Source: Faecalitalea cylindroides ATCC 27803 (GTDB taxonomy: Bacteria; Bacillota_I; Bacilli_A; Erysipelotrichales; Erysipelotrichaceae). Taken from it: a stretch of 64,000 nucleotides of DNA. The stretch lies in assembly GCF_000469305.1 (NCBI RefSeq), contig NZ_KI270992.1, forward strand, positions 48,905-112,904. Direction: 5' to 3'. This document shows positions 26,140 through 35,880 of the stretch, piece by piece. The notes under the pieces are model-generated. The model worked only from the letters and a program-made list of their open reading frames with translations. It ran no database searches and had not been told where the DNA came from. The first letter of the stretch is position 1, and every line of letters starts with the position of its first letter. The translations under genes and the position numbers were made by a program.

Positions 26140-28647
26140 ATGAAGAGAATATGTGTTGGTATATTAGCCCATGTAGATGCAGGGAAGACGACCTGTGTCG
26201 AAAGCATGTTATATAATGCAGGAAATATAAGAAAAATGGGTAGGGTCGATCATCAGGATACGTTCTTGGATTATGATCAACAGGAACGAGATCGAGGCAT
26301 AACGATTTACTCCAAAGAGGCTAATTATAAATGGAATGATAGCGAAATATATATTTTGGATACACCGGGACATGTAGATTTTTCAAGTGAAATGGAACGA
26401 GTTTTAAGTGTTCTGGATTTGGCAATTGTATTGATCAACGGACAGGATGGTGTACAAAGCCATACACAAACGATTTGGAAGTGTTTAGAACATTATAAAG
26501 TTCCAACTTTGATATTTATCAATAAAATGGATATTAGTTATCAAGCTAGAGAAGAACTTATGGAAGATTTGATAACAAAGATTCATTCAAACTGTATTGA
26601 TTATTTAGATTCACAAAAAGATGAAAAACTAGCTTTGGTGAATGAAAATATGTTGAACGAATACTTGGAAGAAGGAAAAATATCACTAGAATCCATTCAG
26701 TCATCTATTTACAAGAGAGAGTGTTTTCCTTGTTTTTTTGGCTCGGCTTTAAAGAATGAAGGAATCATTGAATTAATGGATGCGCTTTGTGAATTAAGTC
26801 TGCCTAAAGTATATCCAGATGAATTTGGAGCACGAATTTTTAAGATCAGCAGTGATGAAAAAAATAATCGATTAGTTCATGTGAAAATCACAGGAGGTAC
26901 GCTTAGCGCTAAACAAAAATTAAGTGAAGAAGAAAAGATAGATCAAATACGTATATACAGTGGTAGACAATTTACCATGGTCGATACGGCAGAAGCCGGT
27001 ATGGTCTGTGCTTTAAAAGGGTTAAATGGATTTGAAGCGGGTCAAGGTCTGGGATTTGAAAAGGATATGTCAAAACCACTTTTGAATGCATATATGAATT
27101 ATGAACTATTGCTTCCAGAGGGAGTCGATGCATTACAGATGATGCGTTATTTAAATATACTTTCCAGCCAGGATCCAAGTCTTGAAATCTATTATGATGA
27201 GGATAGAAAGAAAATATCTTTGAGCGTAATGGGCGCTGTACAAATTGAAGTTTTACAGAAACTGATCAAAGATAGAACAGGAGTAAGTGTAGGATTTTCT
27301 AATGGAAGTATTGTCTACAAAGAAACGATCAAAGAATCGGTCAATGGCGCTGGACATTTTGAACCATTACGACATTATGCAGAAGTTCATGTTCGCTTAG
27401 AACCGCTTAAAGATAAAGAGCGCATCGAAATCGCAAGTGAAGTTTCACAGGATGAATTAAGTGCTGCCTGGCAAAAACAAATCTTAAGTTCTTTACATAA
27501 GATTCATCATAAAGGCGTCTTGACTGGATCTATGTTAACGGGAGTAAAAATCATATTAACGGCAGGCAAAGGACATTTAAAACATACAGAAGGACAGGAT
27601 TTTTACCAAGCCTCTAAAAGAGCAGTAAGGCAGGCATTAAAAAAAGCAGAAAATATTTTGTTGGAGCCATATTATCGCTTTGAACTGATCGTGCCAGGTG
27701 AAGTGTTATCAAGGGCTTTATATGATTTAGAAACAAAAAAAGCTCAGGTAGAAATCAAAGATAATCTTGATCAGACGATGACGATCAAAGGAATTGGGCC
27801 TGTGGCAAATTTAAGAAACTATCAGATTGATGTAGCAGCTTATACAAAAGGCATGGGAAGATTTTCTTGTGAACTGGACGGGTATTATCCATGTCAGGAT
27901 CAAGAAACTATCGTGGCAAAAATTGGCTATGATGATCAAAAAGATCTAGCGAATCCTAGTGGCTCGGTTTTCTGTGCACATGGAGCAGGATACTATGTAC
28001 CTTGGGATGAAGCGGATGAAATGATGCATATTCAGCCAAAAGAATCCGGATCTTCAACATATCAAAGTACGAGATATAAAGTGAATGAAGAAGAAATCAA
28101 AAGAGTCTTTGAGGCAGCTGGAGGAAGAAATAAAAAAGAAAAGAAGCAAATGCGAAAGCCAAAGAAAGATCTGGATATGAAAAAAACAACAATTCAATCT
28201 AATAAAGAATCTTGTTTGATCGTAGATGGTTACAATATGATCTTTGCCTGGGAGGAATTAAAACAACTTGCCAAAGAGAATATCGGGATGGCTCGAGAAA
28301 GACTTATTGATCTTTTAGTTAACTATCAGGGATATCGTGGAATTCGTTTGATCCTTGTCTTTGATGCCTATAGGATCAAAGACAATGCAACACATACAGA
28401 ACATAGAGCCAATGTAGATATCGTATACACAAAAACATCGCAGACAGCTGATGCTTATATTGAAAAAGCCGTACATGATCTAAAAGGAAAATATGTTTTA
28501 AGTGTGGCTTCAAGTGATGGTTTGATTCAAAATGCTATCTTCGCTCAAGGCGCAAAACGAATATCTTCCAGGGAATTGGAGTTACAGGTAAACAATGTGA
28601 ATAAAAAAGCGATGCAAGTGCTGAAAGAAAAATATCTAGATAAATAA
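26140..28647 (+). CDS. Tet(M)/EF-G-like ribosomal GTPase fused to a YacP/Rae1-type NYN endonuclease
   Basis: 835 residues; AAGGGG precedes the ATG. Residues 1 to about 660 are a translation-factor GTPase of the Tet(M)/EF-G type: G1 AHVDAGKT 10-17, RGIT 52-55, DTPGHVD 74-80, NKMD 128-131, followed by beta-barrel and EF-G III-V-like regions. A Lys/Arg-rich linker (about 661-690) leads to a complete NYN domain (692-835) with VDGYNMI (D696), VFDAYR (D742), QTADAYIEK (D771) and ASSDG (D793). That domain is like Bacillus YacP/Rae1, which cuts mRNA in the ribosomal A site. The fusion suggests GTP-driven delivery of a nuclease to ribosomes. Tetracycline resistance is not implied. Confidence 0.85.
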   Translation: MKRICVGILAHVDAGKTTCVESMLYNAGNIRKMGRVDHQDTFLDYDQQERDRGITIYSKEANYKWNDSEIYILDTPGHVDFSSEMERVLSVLDLAIVLINGQDGVQSHTQTIWKCLEHYKVPTLIFINKMDISYQAREELMEDLITKIHSNCIDYLDSQKDEKLALVNENMLNEYLEEGKISLESIQSSIYKRECFPCFFGSALKNEGIIELMDALCELSLPKVYPDEFGARIFKISSDEKNNRLVHVKITGGTLSAKQKLSEEEKIDQIRIYSGRQFTMVDTAEAGMVCALKGLNGFEAGQGLGFEKDMSKPLLNAYMNYELLLPEGVDALQMMRYLNILSSQDPSLEIYYDEDRKKISLSVMGAVQIEVLQKLIKDRTGVSVGFSNGSIVYKETIKESVNGAGHFEPLRHYAEVHVRLEPLKDKERIEIASEVSQDELSAAWQKQILSSLHKIHHKGVLTGSMLTGVKIILTAGKGHLKHTEGQDFYQASKRAVRQALKKAENILLEPYYRFELIVPGEVLSRALYDLETKKAQVEIKDNLDQTMTIKGIGPVANLRNYQIDVAAYTKGMGRFSCELDGYYPCQDQETIVAKIGYDDQKDLANPSGSVFCAHGAGYYVPWDEADEMMHIQPKESGSSTYQSTRYKVNEEEIKRVFEAAGGRNKKEKKQMRKPKKDLDMKKTTIQSNKESCLIVDGYNMIFAWEELKQLAKENIGMARERLIDLLVNYQGYRGIRLILVFDAYRIKDNATHTEHRANVDIVYTKTSQTADAYIEKAVHDLKGKYVLSVASSDGLIQNAIFAQGAKRISSRELELQVNNVNKKAMQVLKEKYLDK

Positions 28648-28742
28648 ATCTCAAAGAAATGCATTTGTTCGTTGATTTCAGTATAGTAATCAAAAAAGTT
28701 CTTTTAAGGAAACTTAACTTTTCCAGAGCATAGCTTGAGTGG

Positions 28743-28748
28743 TATAAT
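28743..28748 (+). promoter_or_regulatory. Extended -10 of the c-di-AMP receptor gene
   Basis: TATAAT preceded by TGG, 28 nt before the ATG at 28777; no clear -35. Confidence 0.5.
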
Positions 28749-28776
28749 ACAAATAAAGATAAGGAGGGCTTATGTC

Positions 28777-29100
28777 ATGAAACTCATATTGGCAATTCTT
28801 TCAAATGATGATAGTCCAGCCGCTAGCAATGCATTAAACAAGAATGGATTTCAGGTCACGAAACTGGCGACAACAGGTGGTTTTTTAAGAGCAGGAAATA
28901 CTACTTTGATTGTCGGTTGTGAGGATGAAAAAGTACAGGATGCGATCAACATCATAGGTGAGTATTCAAGTAAACGTACAGAAATCGTTCCTAGTACCGC
29001 AAGCTATGATATTGGTCGTTATGCAAGTTTCCCAGTAGAAGTTCAAGTTGGTGGAGCCACTATTTTCGTATTGAATGTAGAACAATTTGTTAAGTTGTAA
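28777..29100 (+). CDS. darA: Cyclic-di-AMP receptor, PII-like (DarA/PstA)
   Basis: 107 residues, matching DarA (~109). It starts MKLILAILSNDD, and the nucleotide-binding stretch TTGGFLRAGNTT lies at about 32-43. A PVEVQVGGATIFVLNVEQF C terminus is typical of the family. These trimeric cytosolic proteins bind c-di-AMP; downstream targets are poorly known. I use ATG 28777, 8 nt after AAGGAGGG. A nearer ATG at 28772 reads ATG-TCA-TGA, a two-codon ORF overlapping the true start by 3 nt, which might lower translation. Confidence 0.9.
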   Translation: MKLILAILSNDDSPAASNALNKNGFQVTKLATTGGFLRAGNTTLIVGCEDEKVQDAINIIGEYSSKRTEIVPSTASYDIGRYASFPVEVQVGGATIFVLNVEQFVKL

Positions 29101-29105
29101 AATAC

Positions 29106-29143
29106 TTGAAAAACTTTATTTATAGGATTAAACTAATAATAGT
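29106..29143 (+). promoter_or_regulatory. perR promoter with possible operator
   Basis: TTGAAA (29106-29111), 17 bp, TAAACT (29129-29134). The -10 overlaps a palindrome ACTAATAATAGT (29132-29143) that vaguely resembles a Per/Fur box; autoregulation is plausible but weakly supported. Confidence 0.4.
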
Positions 29144-29165
29144 TCTTAGTTAGGAAGGTGGCTAG

Positions 29166-29561
29166 ATGGGTACCAGAAACTCAGTGCAACGAGAGTGGAT
29201 CTATGATTACATTCAGCGCCAGGATGCGCATTTAAGTGCCGACGAGATCTATGAAGGTCTTCTAAAAGAGGGAAAGAATATTTCATTAGCTACAGTTTAT
29301 CGTAATTTATCGATCTTAGTTGATGAATATAAAATTGCCTCTGTCATGACTGATTCAAAAAAGCAGGTCTATGATAAAACATGTAAACCTCATGATCATT
29401 TTGTTTGTACTAAGTGTCACAGAATGTATGATATAGATTTGCCTTATGATCGTTCTATCGAAGCTAAATTTGCCAAACAGCTTGATATTTCAATTGAATC
29501 TCATGCATTGACTTTATACGGTATTTGTCATGATTGCCATCAAGAAAGAAGAGGTAAATAA
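29166..29561 (+). CDS. perR: Fur-family peroxide regulator (PerR-like)
   Basis: 131 residues. A winged-helix N-terminal half ([23 protein letters not shown]) is followed by the dimerisation half with two structural zinc pairs, C81-x2-C84 and C121-x2-C124, and His residues H76 and H78 near the regulatory metal site. PerR represses oxidative-stress genes and is released by metal-catalysed His oxidation. The stop codon is 2 nt before rubrerythrin, a typical PerR target, which supports PerR over Fur or Zur. Confidence 0.85.
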   Translation: MGTRNSVQREWIYDYIQRQDAHLSADEIYEGLLKEGKNISLATVYRNLSILVDEYKIASVMTDSKKQVYDKTCKPHDHFVCTKCHRMYDIDLPYDRSIEAKFAKQLDISIESHALTLYGICHDCHQERRGK

Positions 29562-29563
29562 AA

Positions 29564-30103
29564 ATGGAATTAAAAGGATCTAGAACAGAACAGAATTTGC
29601 AGACAGCTTTTGCAGGTGAAAGTCAGGCAAGAAATAAGTACACTTACTTTGCTAACAAAGCTCGTCAGGAAGGTATGAACCAGATTGCAGAAATCTTTGA
29701 AGAAACTGCTCGTAACGAACAGGAACATGCTCGTTTATGGTTCCAGCATTTAAATGGTGGAAAAATTGGAACAACTGCTGAAAACTTAAAAGCGGCTGCT
29801 GAAGGTGAAAACTATGAATGGACTAGCATGTACAAAGAATTTGCAGAAGTAGCTCGTGAAGAAGGATTTACAGCTATCGCATTCCAGATGGAAAAAGTTG
29901 CTCAGATCGAAAAAGAACATGAAGAACGTTATTTGAAACTTTTGAGCAATGTAGAAAATGAAAAAGTATTCTCTGGTGAAGAATCAGATACTTGGATCTG
30001 CGGAATCTGTGGATTCAAATACACTGGTGTAAATGCTCCTAAAGCTTGCCCGGTTTGTGGATATCCTCAGGCTGTATTCAGAAAAGAAGCTAAAAACTAC
30101 TAA
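29564..30103 (+). CDS. rbr: Rubrerythrin
   Basis: 179 residues: a ferritin-like di-iron domain (1-135) with Glu ligands in [22 protein letters not shown] and [15 protein letters not shown], then a rubredoxin domain with C146, C149, C162 and C165. It reduces hydrogen peroxide in anaerobes, drawing electrons through the rubredoxin centre. Co-transcription with the PerR-like regulator indicates a peroxide-defence operon. Length and all metal ligands are as expected. Confidence 0.95.
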   Translation: MELKGSRTEQNLQTAFAGESQARNKYTYFANKARQEGMNQIAEIFEETARNEQEHARLWFQHLNGGKIGTTAENLKAAAEGENYEWTSMYKEFAEVAREEGFTAIAFQMEKVAQIEKEHEERYLKLLSNVENEKVFSGEESDTWICGICGFKYTGVNAPKACPVCGYPQAVFRKEAKNY

Positions 30104-30113
30104 GATGTTTTTT

Positions 30114-30148
30114 GACCATGATATCGTGCATATTATGGTCTTTTTTTT
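30114..30148 (+). terminator. Intrinsic terminator after rubrerythrin
   Basis: An 11-bp stem GACCATGATAT (30114-30124)/ATATTATGGTC (30130-30140) with one G-U, a 5-nt loop and eight Ts. Confidence 0.88.
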
Positions 30149-30170
30149 GACCTTGTGTTAGAATAGACAT

Positions 30171-31358
30171 ATGCAAAAAAAGATAATCGTGGCTTGTTCA
30201 GGCGGTCCTGACAGCATGGCGCTTCTAGACAAATTATATAAACAAGGGCATACGATCATTGTGGCCCATGTCAATTATCATAAACGAGATACTGCAAATC
30301 GAGATGAAAAAATTGTAAGGGATTATTGCCAAGAAAGATCAATTGAGGTGGAAGTACAGGAACCCACTTTTGATAACAAGTCTAATTTTCAAAGTTGGGC
30401 AAGAAAGGTGCGTTACGACTTTTTCTTTGAACTTGCCACAAAGAATGATACAGATCAAATATATGTTGCCCATCATCTCGACGATCATTTAGAAACGTAT
30501 CTTTTTCAAAAAAGTAGAAATATGCTTTGTGACCATTATGGGCTCAAGTCAGAAAATATCATGAAAGGTATGAAGATCATACGACCTTTACTGCATGAAA
30601 CAAAAACGCAGTTAATGGAGTATTGTGATCAAAATAATATAGAATACGGAATTGATGAGTCTAATTTAGGAAATGATTATACGCGAAACAAGATTCGTCA
30701 TTCTCGGATTGAAAAGATGAGTTTATTGGAAAAATTGCGATTAAATGAAGAAATACAAAAAGAAAATATTAAGTTAAAAGACAAAAGAGAAAAAGCTGCT
30801 TCCTTTTTAAAAGGATGGGATCGTTCGATAGATACATTGTTAAAACAGGAAGATGCCTGGTTTATATTAGAGTATTATCTGCATTTAGAGATTGGGAATC
30901 ATTATTCTAAAAAACATATGAAATCTCTAATTGAACAGCTTCAATCCAATTGCTTATTAGAAATCGATGGATATTATCTTGAATCTTATGAAGGAATGCT
31001 GTATTTTAAAAAAATAAAAGAGAATAAGAGCTATACTGTTTCTTATCTTGAATACATCACAGATGATAGCTTTAGCCTATTAAAAACAGGGAAAGTGATT
31101 GAATCGATCTATGTATCTGAAAAGGATTTTCCTCTTGTGATTCGAAGCGTAAAACCAGGAGATCAAATCAAACTTAGATATGGAACCAAAAAGGTTTCAA
31201 GGTTTCTAATTGATAGAAAGATTCCTAAAATTTATCGTAAAGAATGGCTTGTGATGGAAAATTCGGAAAAAAAAGTGATATTTGTGCCGGGGATTGGTTG
31301 TGATGTCGAACATTTTAGTATCAAACCTAATTTGTTTATGGTACAATATTTGACGTGA
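30171..31358 (+). CDS. tilS: tRNA(Ile)-lysidine synthase
   Basis: 395 residues. The N-type ATP pyrophosphatase loop SGGPDS is at residues 10-15, AHVNYHKR near 36 and AHHLDDHLET near 103, with the TilS C-terminal substrate domain after 300. It converts C34 of the AUA-reading tRNA-Ile to lysidine. It opens the tilS-hpt-ftsH cluster seen in many Firmicutes. No SD precedes the ATG. An extended -10 (TGTTAGAAT, 30156-30164) ends 6 nt upstream, right after the rubrerythrin terminator, so the message looks leaderless. Confidence 0.93.
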   Translation: MQKKIIVACSGGPDSMALLDKLYKQGHTIIVAHVNYHKRDTANRDEKIVRDYCQERSIEVEVQEPTFDNKSNFQSWARKVRYDFFFELATKNDTDQIYVAHHLDDHLETYLFQKSRNMLCDHYGLKSENIMKGMKIIRPLLHETKTQLMEYCDQNNIEYGIDESNLGNDYTRNKIRHSRIEKMSLLEKLRLNEEIQKENIKLKDKREKAASFLKGWDRSIDTLLKQEDAWFILEYYLHLEIGNHYSKKHMKSLIEQLQSNCLLEIDGYYLESYEGMLYFKKIKENKSYTVSYLEYITDDSFSLLKTGKVIESIYVSEKDFPLVIRSVKPGDQIKLRYGTKKVSRFLIDRKIPKIYRKEWLVMENSEKKVIFVPGIGCDVEHFSIKPNLFMVQYLT

Positions 31359-31374
31359 TTTAAGGAGAAATCAA

Positions 31375-31917
31375 ATGATTAGTGACGATATACTTAAAGT
31401 ATTATTGAATGAAGAACAAATTGAAAAAAGATGTGTAGAATTAGCAGAACAAATTGAATCGGATTATGAAAAACTACATGCAGTTCCTATTGTTGTAGGA
31501 TTGTTAAAAGGAAGCGTTCCTTTTATGGCTGAATTAATCAAACGTTTTACATTTGATTGTGAGATTGATTTTATGTCTGTTAGTTCATATGATGGAACGG
31601 AATCAATTGGAGATGTTCGTATTGAAAAAGATATGGATATTTCTTGTAAAGGAAGACATATTCTAGTTGTAGAGGATATCGTGGATACAGGACGTACTTT
31701 ACGTGAAGTTAAACAGATGTTCATGAATAAAGGGGCAACTGATGTCAAAATCGTTTCTTTGCTGGATAAACCAGAGCGAAGAGTTGTTGATATTAAAGCC
31801 GATTATGTTGGTTATACTGTACCAAATGAATTTGTTGTTGGTTATGGTTTGGATTATAACCAGAAATATCGCAATTTACCTTTTATTGGGATATTAAAAC
31901 CAGAAATCTACGAGTAG
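31375..31917 (+). CDS. hpt: Hypoxanthine-guanine phosphoribosyltransferase
   Basis: 180 residues. The PRPP-binding motif VVEDIVDTGRT is at about 98-108 and the SSYDG segment near 65. It salvages hypoxanthine and guanine to IMP and GMP. AAGGAG precedes the ATG. Its place between tilS and ftsH is conserved in Bacillus and relatives, which confirms identity beyond the motif. Confidence 0.95.
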   Translation: MISDDILKVLLNEEQIEKRCVELAEQIESDYEKLHAVPIVVGLLKGSVPFMAELIKRFTFDCEIDFMSVSSYDGTESIGDVRIEKDMDISCKGRHILVVEDIVDTGRTLREVKQMFMNKGATDVKIVSLLDKPERRVVDIKADYVGYTVPNEFVVGYGLDYNQKYRNLPFIGILKPEIYE

Positions 31918-31928
31918 GAGGAATATTA

Positions 31929-33896
31929 ATGAAGAAATGGTTAAATTATTTACCAACCATCTTCATCATCACAATTGTGATGTCTTTGATTTTCTATAGT
32001 TCTCAAGGGACAACTGAACAAATGAACTATTCAAGATTCAAAGACGTAGCGGAACATGCGGAATTTGAAGATAGTACCTTAACGATCTCAACCACTATTA
32101 TTCAGGTCGAAGGAAGTTATAAAAAAGAAGGCAAAGATGCTATTTCTGGATTTAGGGTCATTGTACCAAATACAGAGGCGAACCTTGAGTGGTTAGAAAC
32201 AACGTTGACAGAAGATGGCGGACGTTTAACAATCGCCGATCCAAATCAAAATAGTGTATGGATCAATTTGCTTGTGAATTTGATTCCATTCTTGATCATT
32301 GGCGTATTCTTCTATCTGATGTTCTCTAAGATGGGTGGTTCTGGCAGCAATAAAGCGTTTGAGTTTGCCAAATCAAAAGCACGTGTTGAATCAAATGTTA
32401 AAGTTCGATTTAAAGATGTTGCCGGTTGTGAAGAAGAAAAAGAAGAAGTTAAAGAAATCATTGACTATCTGCGTTCACCAAAGAAATTTACGGATATGGG
32501 TGCCCATATTCCTAAAGGTGTGTTGATGGTAGGTCCACCAGGAACAGGTAAAACATTGTTGGCGAAAGCTGTGGCCGGAGAAGCTAATGTTCCATTCTTC
32601 TCAATTTCAGGTAGTGATTTCGTAGAAATGTTTGTCGGAACAGGTGCCAGCCGAGTTCGTGATATGTTCAAAAACGCACAAAAGAGCGCTCCTTGTATTG
32701 TTTTTATTGATGAAATTGATGCAGTTGGTAGACAGCGTGGAGCCGGAATGGGTGGCGGAAACGATGAACGTGAGCAGACATTGAACCAGTTGCTGGTTGA
32801 AATGGATGGTATGACGGATAACAATGGTATCGTTATTATTGCCGCAACTAATAGACCAGATGTTCTAGACCCTGCATTATTGCGTAGTGGACGTTTTGAT
32901 CGTCGCGTAACGGTTAACTTACCGGATATTAAGGGACGTGAAGAAATTCTTCAGGTTCATGCACGCAACAAAAAGCTTGCAAGCGATGTATCTTTAGAAA
33001 ATCTGGCAAGACGTACACCTGGATTCTCAGGGGCTGATTTAGCAAATGTATTAAACGAAGGTGCTATTTTGGCGGTACGTAATAAAGAAACGCAGATTAC
33101 TATGAATGACTTAGATGAGGCCATCGATAGAGTTATGATGGGGCCAGCTAAAAAATCTAAGAAATACACAGAAAAAGATAAATTGCTGGTTGCATATCAT
33201 GAAGCAGGTCATGCGGTAATTGGTTTAAAACTGGAAGATGCAGACATGGTACAGAAAGTAACGATCATTCCTCGTGGAGAAGCTGGTGGTTATAACTTGA
33301 TGACTCCTAGAGAAGAAAAATACTTCCATCGTAAGAGTGAATTCCTTGCGAAAATCACTGGATTACTGGGAGGACGTACTTCTGAAGAACTGGTATTTGG
33401 AGAAATCAGTGCCGGCGCGGTCAATGATATTGAACAATTGACAAAGATTGCTAAAAACATGGTTCGTGTTTATGGTATGTCAAGTTTAGGTCCAATTCAG
33501 TATGCAGATCCTCAGGGAAATGTATTCCTTGGACGTGATTATACACAAGGTGGTAATTATTCAAATGGTGTTGCAGCTGAAATCGATAAAGAAGTTCGTA
33601 AGATCATTGATGAATGTCATGAAAACTGCCGTAAAATCTTGGAAGAAAACAGAGATTTATTGGATTTGATTGCAAAATCATTAGTTGAACGAGAAACTTT
33701 AACAAATGAAGAAATCACAAATTTGATGAACTATGGTCAGATTACAAATCCAAATGAACCTGTTGAAGTTCAAGAGCCAAAAGAGACTGAAGTGAAAGAA
33801 CCTGTAGAAACAGAAGTTCCACCTAAACCTCCAGTTGGCGTTGAAAAACAAGATTTAGATGATGCTTTAAATGAATTAACAAAAAAGAAAGATTAA
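31929..33896 (+). CDS. ftsH: ATP-dependent zinc metalloprotease FtsH
   Basis: 655 residues. Two membrane helices (about 5-24 and 115-135) flank a small extracytoplasmic domain. The AAA+ module has GPPGTGKT at 202-209, a Walker B IDEIDAVG and the second-region-of-homology Arg finger. The zinc site HEAGH is at 424-428. FtsH degrades membrane and regulatory proteins as a hexamer. An acidic, Pro/Glu-rich tail of about 60 residues follows the protease. AGGAGG precedes the ATG. A terminator overlaps the stop codon, so hslO expression depends on readthrough or its own promoter. Confidence 0.97.
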   Translation: MKKWLNYLPTIFIITIVMSLIFYSSQGTTEQMNYSRFKDVAEHAEFEDSTLTISTTIIQVEGSYKKEGKDAISGFRVIVPNTEANLEWLETTLTEDGGRLTIADPNQNSVWINLLVNLIPFLIIGVFFYLMFSKMGGSGSNKAFEFAKSKARVESNVKVRFKDVAGCEEEKEEVKEIIDYLRSPKKFTDMGAHIPKGVLMVGPPGTGKTLLAKAVAGEANVPFFSISGSDFVEMFVGTGASRVRDMFKNAQKSAPCIVFIDEIDAVGRQRGAGMGGGNDEREQTLNQLLVEMDGMTDNNGIVIIAATNRPDVLDPALLRSGRFDRRVTVNLPDIKGREEILQVHARNKKLASDVSLENLARRTPGFSGADLANVLNEGAILAVRNKETQITMNDLDEAIDRVMMGPAKKSKKYTEKDKLLVAYHEAGHAVIGLKLEDADMVQKVTIIPRGEAGGYNLMTPREEKYFHRKSEFLAKITGLLGGRTSEELVFGEISAGAVNDIEQLTKIAKNMVRVYGMSSLGPIQYADPQGNVFLGRDYTQGGNYSNGVAAEIDKEVRKIIDECHENCRKILEENRDLLDLIAKSLVERETLTNEEITNLMNYGQITNPNEPVEVQEPKETEVKEPVETEVPPKPPVGVEKQDLDDALNELTKKKD

Positions 33897-33918
33897 GACG
33901 CTAGGCGTCTTTTCTTTT
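33895..33918 (+). terminator. Terminator overlapping the ftsH stop codon
   Basis: AAGACGC (33895-33901), TAG loop, GCGTCTT (33905-33911) and a T-rich tail. The stop codon TAA at 33894-33896 is part of the 5' arm. Confidence 0.75.
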
Positions 33919-33929
33919 GGAGGAGACAA

Positions 33930-34814
33930 ATGAAAGATCAATTATGTAGAGCCCTGGTTTGCCAGGATAGAGTCCGTTTATATATTGTTAGAACGACAGA
34001 TATGGTACAGGAAGCAAGAGATCGTTTTGATTTGCATCCTTGTGCCTGTGCTGCTTTAGGAAGAACGCTGTCTGTAGGAAGTATCATGGGAAGCATGTTG
34101 AAATCAGATGAAGAAATGTTGACTATTACGATCAATGGGCATGGACCTATTGGATCAATTATTGTGGATGCTTATCATGATGGAACGGTTCGCGGTTTTT
34201 GTTCCAATCCGCATGTAGAAGATGTGTTCTTAGATAAAGGTAAATTAAATGTGGGTGCCGTTGTTGGTAAAGATGGTACATTGACCGTGACAAAAGATCT
34301 AAACATGGAAGAAAACTTTTCAGGAACTGTAGAACTTGTATCTGGAGAAATTGGAGAAGATTTTGCGTATTATTTTACTTTATCTGAACAAATTCCAACC
34401 GCTGTTAGTGTTGGTGTTTTGATTGGTAAAGATGGCAATGTGCAAAGTGCTGGTGCCATGATCATACAGATGTTACCAGATGCAACCGAAGAAGATATCT
34501 TAATTTGTGAACATCTATTGCAAGGTTTAAAACCAATGTCTACTTTGATGTTGGATTATGATGATATGGAATTGAAAGATCTTGTGAATGACATGTTTGA
34601 AGATGCTAAGATCCTGGATACAAGTGATGTGCGCTATTCATGTCCATGTTCTAAGGAAAGAATGGCCAATGCCATCTCTACATTAAAGGATGAAGAAATT
34701 CAAGATATGATCGATAAGGATCATGGTTGTCACATTACTTGTAATTTCTGTAATGAGCGATATGATTTTAGCGAAGAGGACCTAAGAAAAATACTGGAGT
34801 CAAGAAATGTTTAA
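33930..34814 (+). CDS. hslO: Redox-regulated chaperone Hsp33
   Basis: 294 residues. The C-terminal redox switch has CxC (C238, C240) and CxxC (C271, C274) zinc ligands; an additional C267 sits just before the second pair. The N-terminal core shows GGTVRGF-like DGTVRGFC and GVLIGKDG. It is activated by oxidative unfolding and holds unfolding proteins. GGAGGAG precedes the ATG. It overlaps dusB by 8 nt, so the two are translationally coupled. Confidence 0.95.
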   Translation: MKDQLCRALVCQDRVRLYIVRTTDMVQEARDRFDLHPCACAALGRTLSVGSIMGSMLKSDEEMLTITINGHGPIGSIIVDAYHDGTVRGFCSNPHVEDVFLDKGKLNVGAVVGKDGTLTVTKDLNMEENFSGTVELVSGEIGEDFAYYFTLSEQIPTAVSVGVLIGKDGNVQSAGAMIIQMLPDATEEDILICEHLLQGLKPMSTLMLDYDDMELKDLVNDMFEDAKILDTSDVRYSCPCSKERMANAISTLKDEEIQDMIDKDHGCHITCNFCNERYDFSEEDLRKILESRNV

Positions 34815-35787
34815 AATTGGCGATGTGACAATCGATAATCCCATCGTAATAGCGCCTTTAGCTGGTATCAGCAATATTGCCTTTCGCGTAATTGCCAAAG
34901 AGTTTGGAGCAGGTCTTGTCTGCAATGAAATGGTAAGCGACAAAGCTTTATACTATGATTCAAAAAAGACATTTTCAATGTGTGATGTTGATCCCAATGA
35001 ACATCCTGTAAGCTTTCAGTTATTTGGGCATGATATAGATACGGTCGTATATGCCGCAAAGTATCTTGATACCCAGACAAACTGCGATATTATTGATTTT
35101 AATATGGGTTGTCCAGTCAACAAAGTTATCAAAGCTAAAGCTGGAAGTTATTTAATGAAAGATATAGATTATGCCAAAGAACTGGTAAGTCATATCGTAG
35201 AAAATGTAAATAAGCCAGTTACTGTAAAGATGCGTATCGGGTTTGATAAAGATCATATTAACTGTGTTGAAATGGCTAAGGCCATGGAAGGTGTGGGCGT
35301 TAAAGCGGTTGCGGTACATGGACGAACAAGAAGTCAGATGTACGAAGGCAAAGCGGATTGGACATATATCAAACAAGTCAAAGAAGCAGTTTCTATTCCA
35401 GTTATTGGGAATGGTGATGTGCGTAGTGTAGATGATTTCTTTCGCATGCAGAAAGAAACAGGCTGCGATGCAGTAATGATTGGAAGAGGCATTATTGGAA
35501 ATCCTTTTTTGATTCAGGAATGCAAAGATGCTCTTTATAATGAACATCATACATATGATTTTAATGATCGAATTGAAATATGTTTGAAACATGCCAATGG
35601 ATTGATCAAAAACAAAGGTGAGGTCATCGCCATCAAAGAAATGCGAGGATTGGCTTCCTGGTATTTAAAAGGATTACCGGGGTCACATTATTTTAAAAAT
35701 GAATGTTCTAAGATTAATACATTGGATGATCTTAAAAATGTTTTGAACGAGTATAAAACAGAATATATGAAACGAATGGCAGAGTAA
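34807..35787 (+). CDS. dusB: tRNA-dihydrouridine synthase (DusB-type)
   Basis: 326 residues; a flavin-dependent TIM barrel. [11 protein letters not shown] opens the barrel, NMGCPVNKV carries the catalytic Cys near residue 101, VKMRIGFD follows, then the HGRTR segment and the FMN-phosphate site near [11 protein letters not shown]. It reduces uridines in the D-loop of tRNA. Linkage to ftsH-hslO is conserved in Bacillus. The terminator starts within the last sense codons. Confidence 0.93.
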   Translation: MFKIGDVTIDNPIVIAPLAGISNIAFRVIAKEFGAGLVCNEMVSDKALYYDSKKTFSMCDVDPNEHPVSFQLFGHDIDTVVYAAKYLDTQTNCDIIDFNMGCPVNKVIKAKAGSYLMKDIDYAKELVSHIVENVNKPVTVKMRIGFDKDHINCVEMAKAMEGVGVKAVAVHGRTRSQMYEGKADWTYIKQVKEAVSIPVIGNGDVRSVDDFFRMQKETGCDAVMIGRGIIGNPFLIQECKDALYNEHHTYDFNDRIEICLKHANGLIKNKGEVIAIKEMRGLASWYLKGLPGSHYFKNECSKINTLDDLKNVLNEYKTEYMKRMAE

Positions 35788-35800
35788 AATCTGCCTTTTT
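35778..35800 (+). terminator. Terminator overlapping the dusB stop codon
   Basis: GGCAGA (35778-35783)/TCTGCC (35790-35795) and TTTTT; the stop codon lies at the edge of the loop. Confidence 0.75.
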
Positions 35801-35880
35801 ATATATTTTAATGAATTAAAGGAAATCTAATTATCAAAGATGTGTTAAAATATTCCTGATAAGAAAAAGGAGATATTCAA

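Noticed and set aside
26140..28100. Naming the GTPase part a tetracycline resistance gene
   Set aside because: Tet(M)-like architecture alone does not show resistance. The loop residues needed for drug release could not be confirmed, and the fused nuclease points to a housekeeping or stress role.
28692..28722. Terminator after the GTPase-nuclease fusion
   Set aside because: AAAAGTT/AACTTTT arms exist but are short, AT-only apart from one pair, and separated by 15 nt; not convincing.
29132..29143. Definite Per box
   Set aside because: The palindrome ACTAATAATAGT matches the Per/Fur consensus poorly; kept only as a weak operator candidate.
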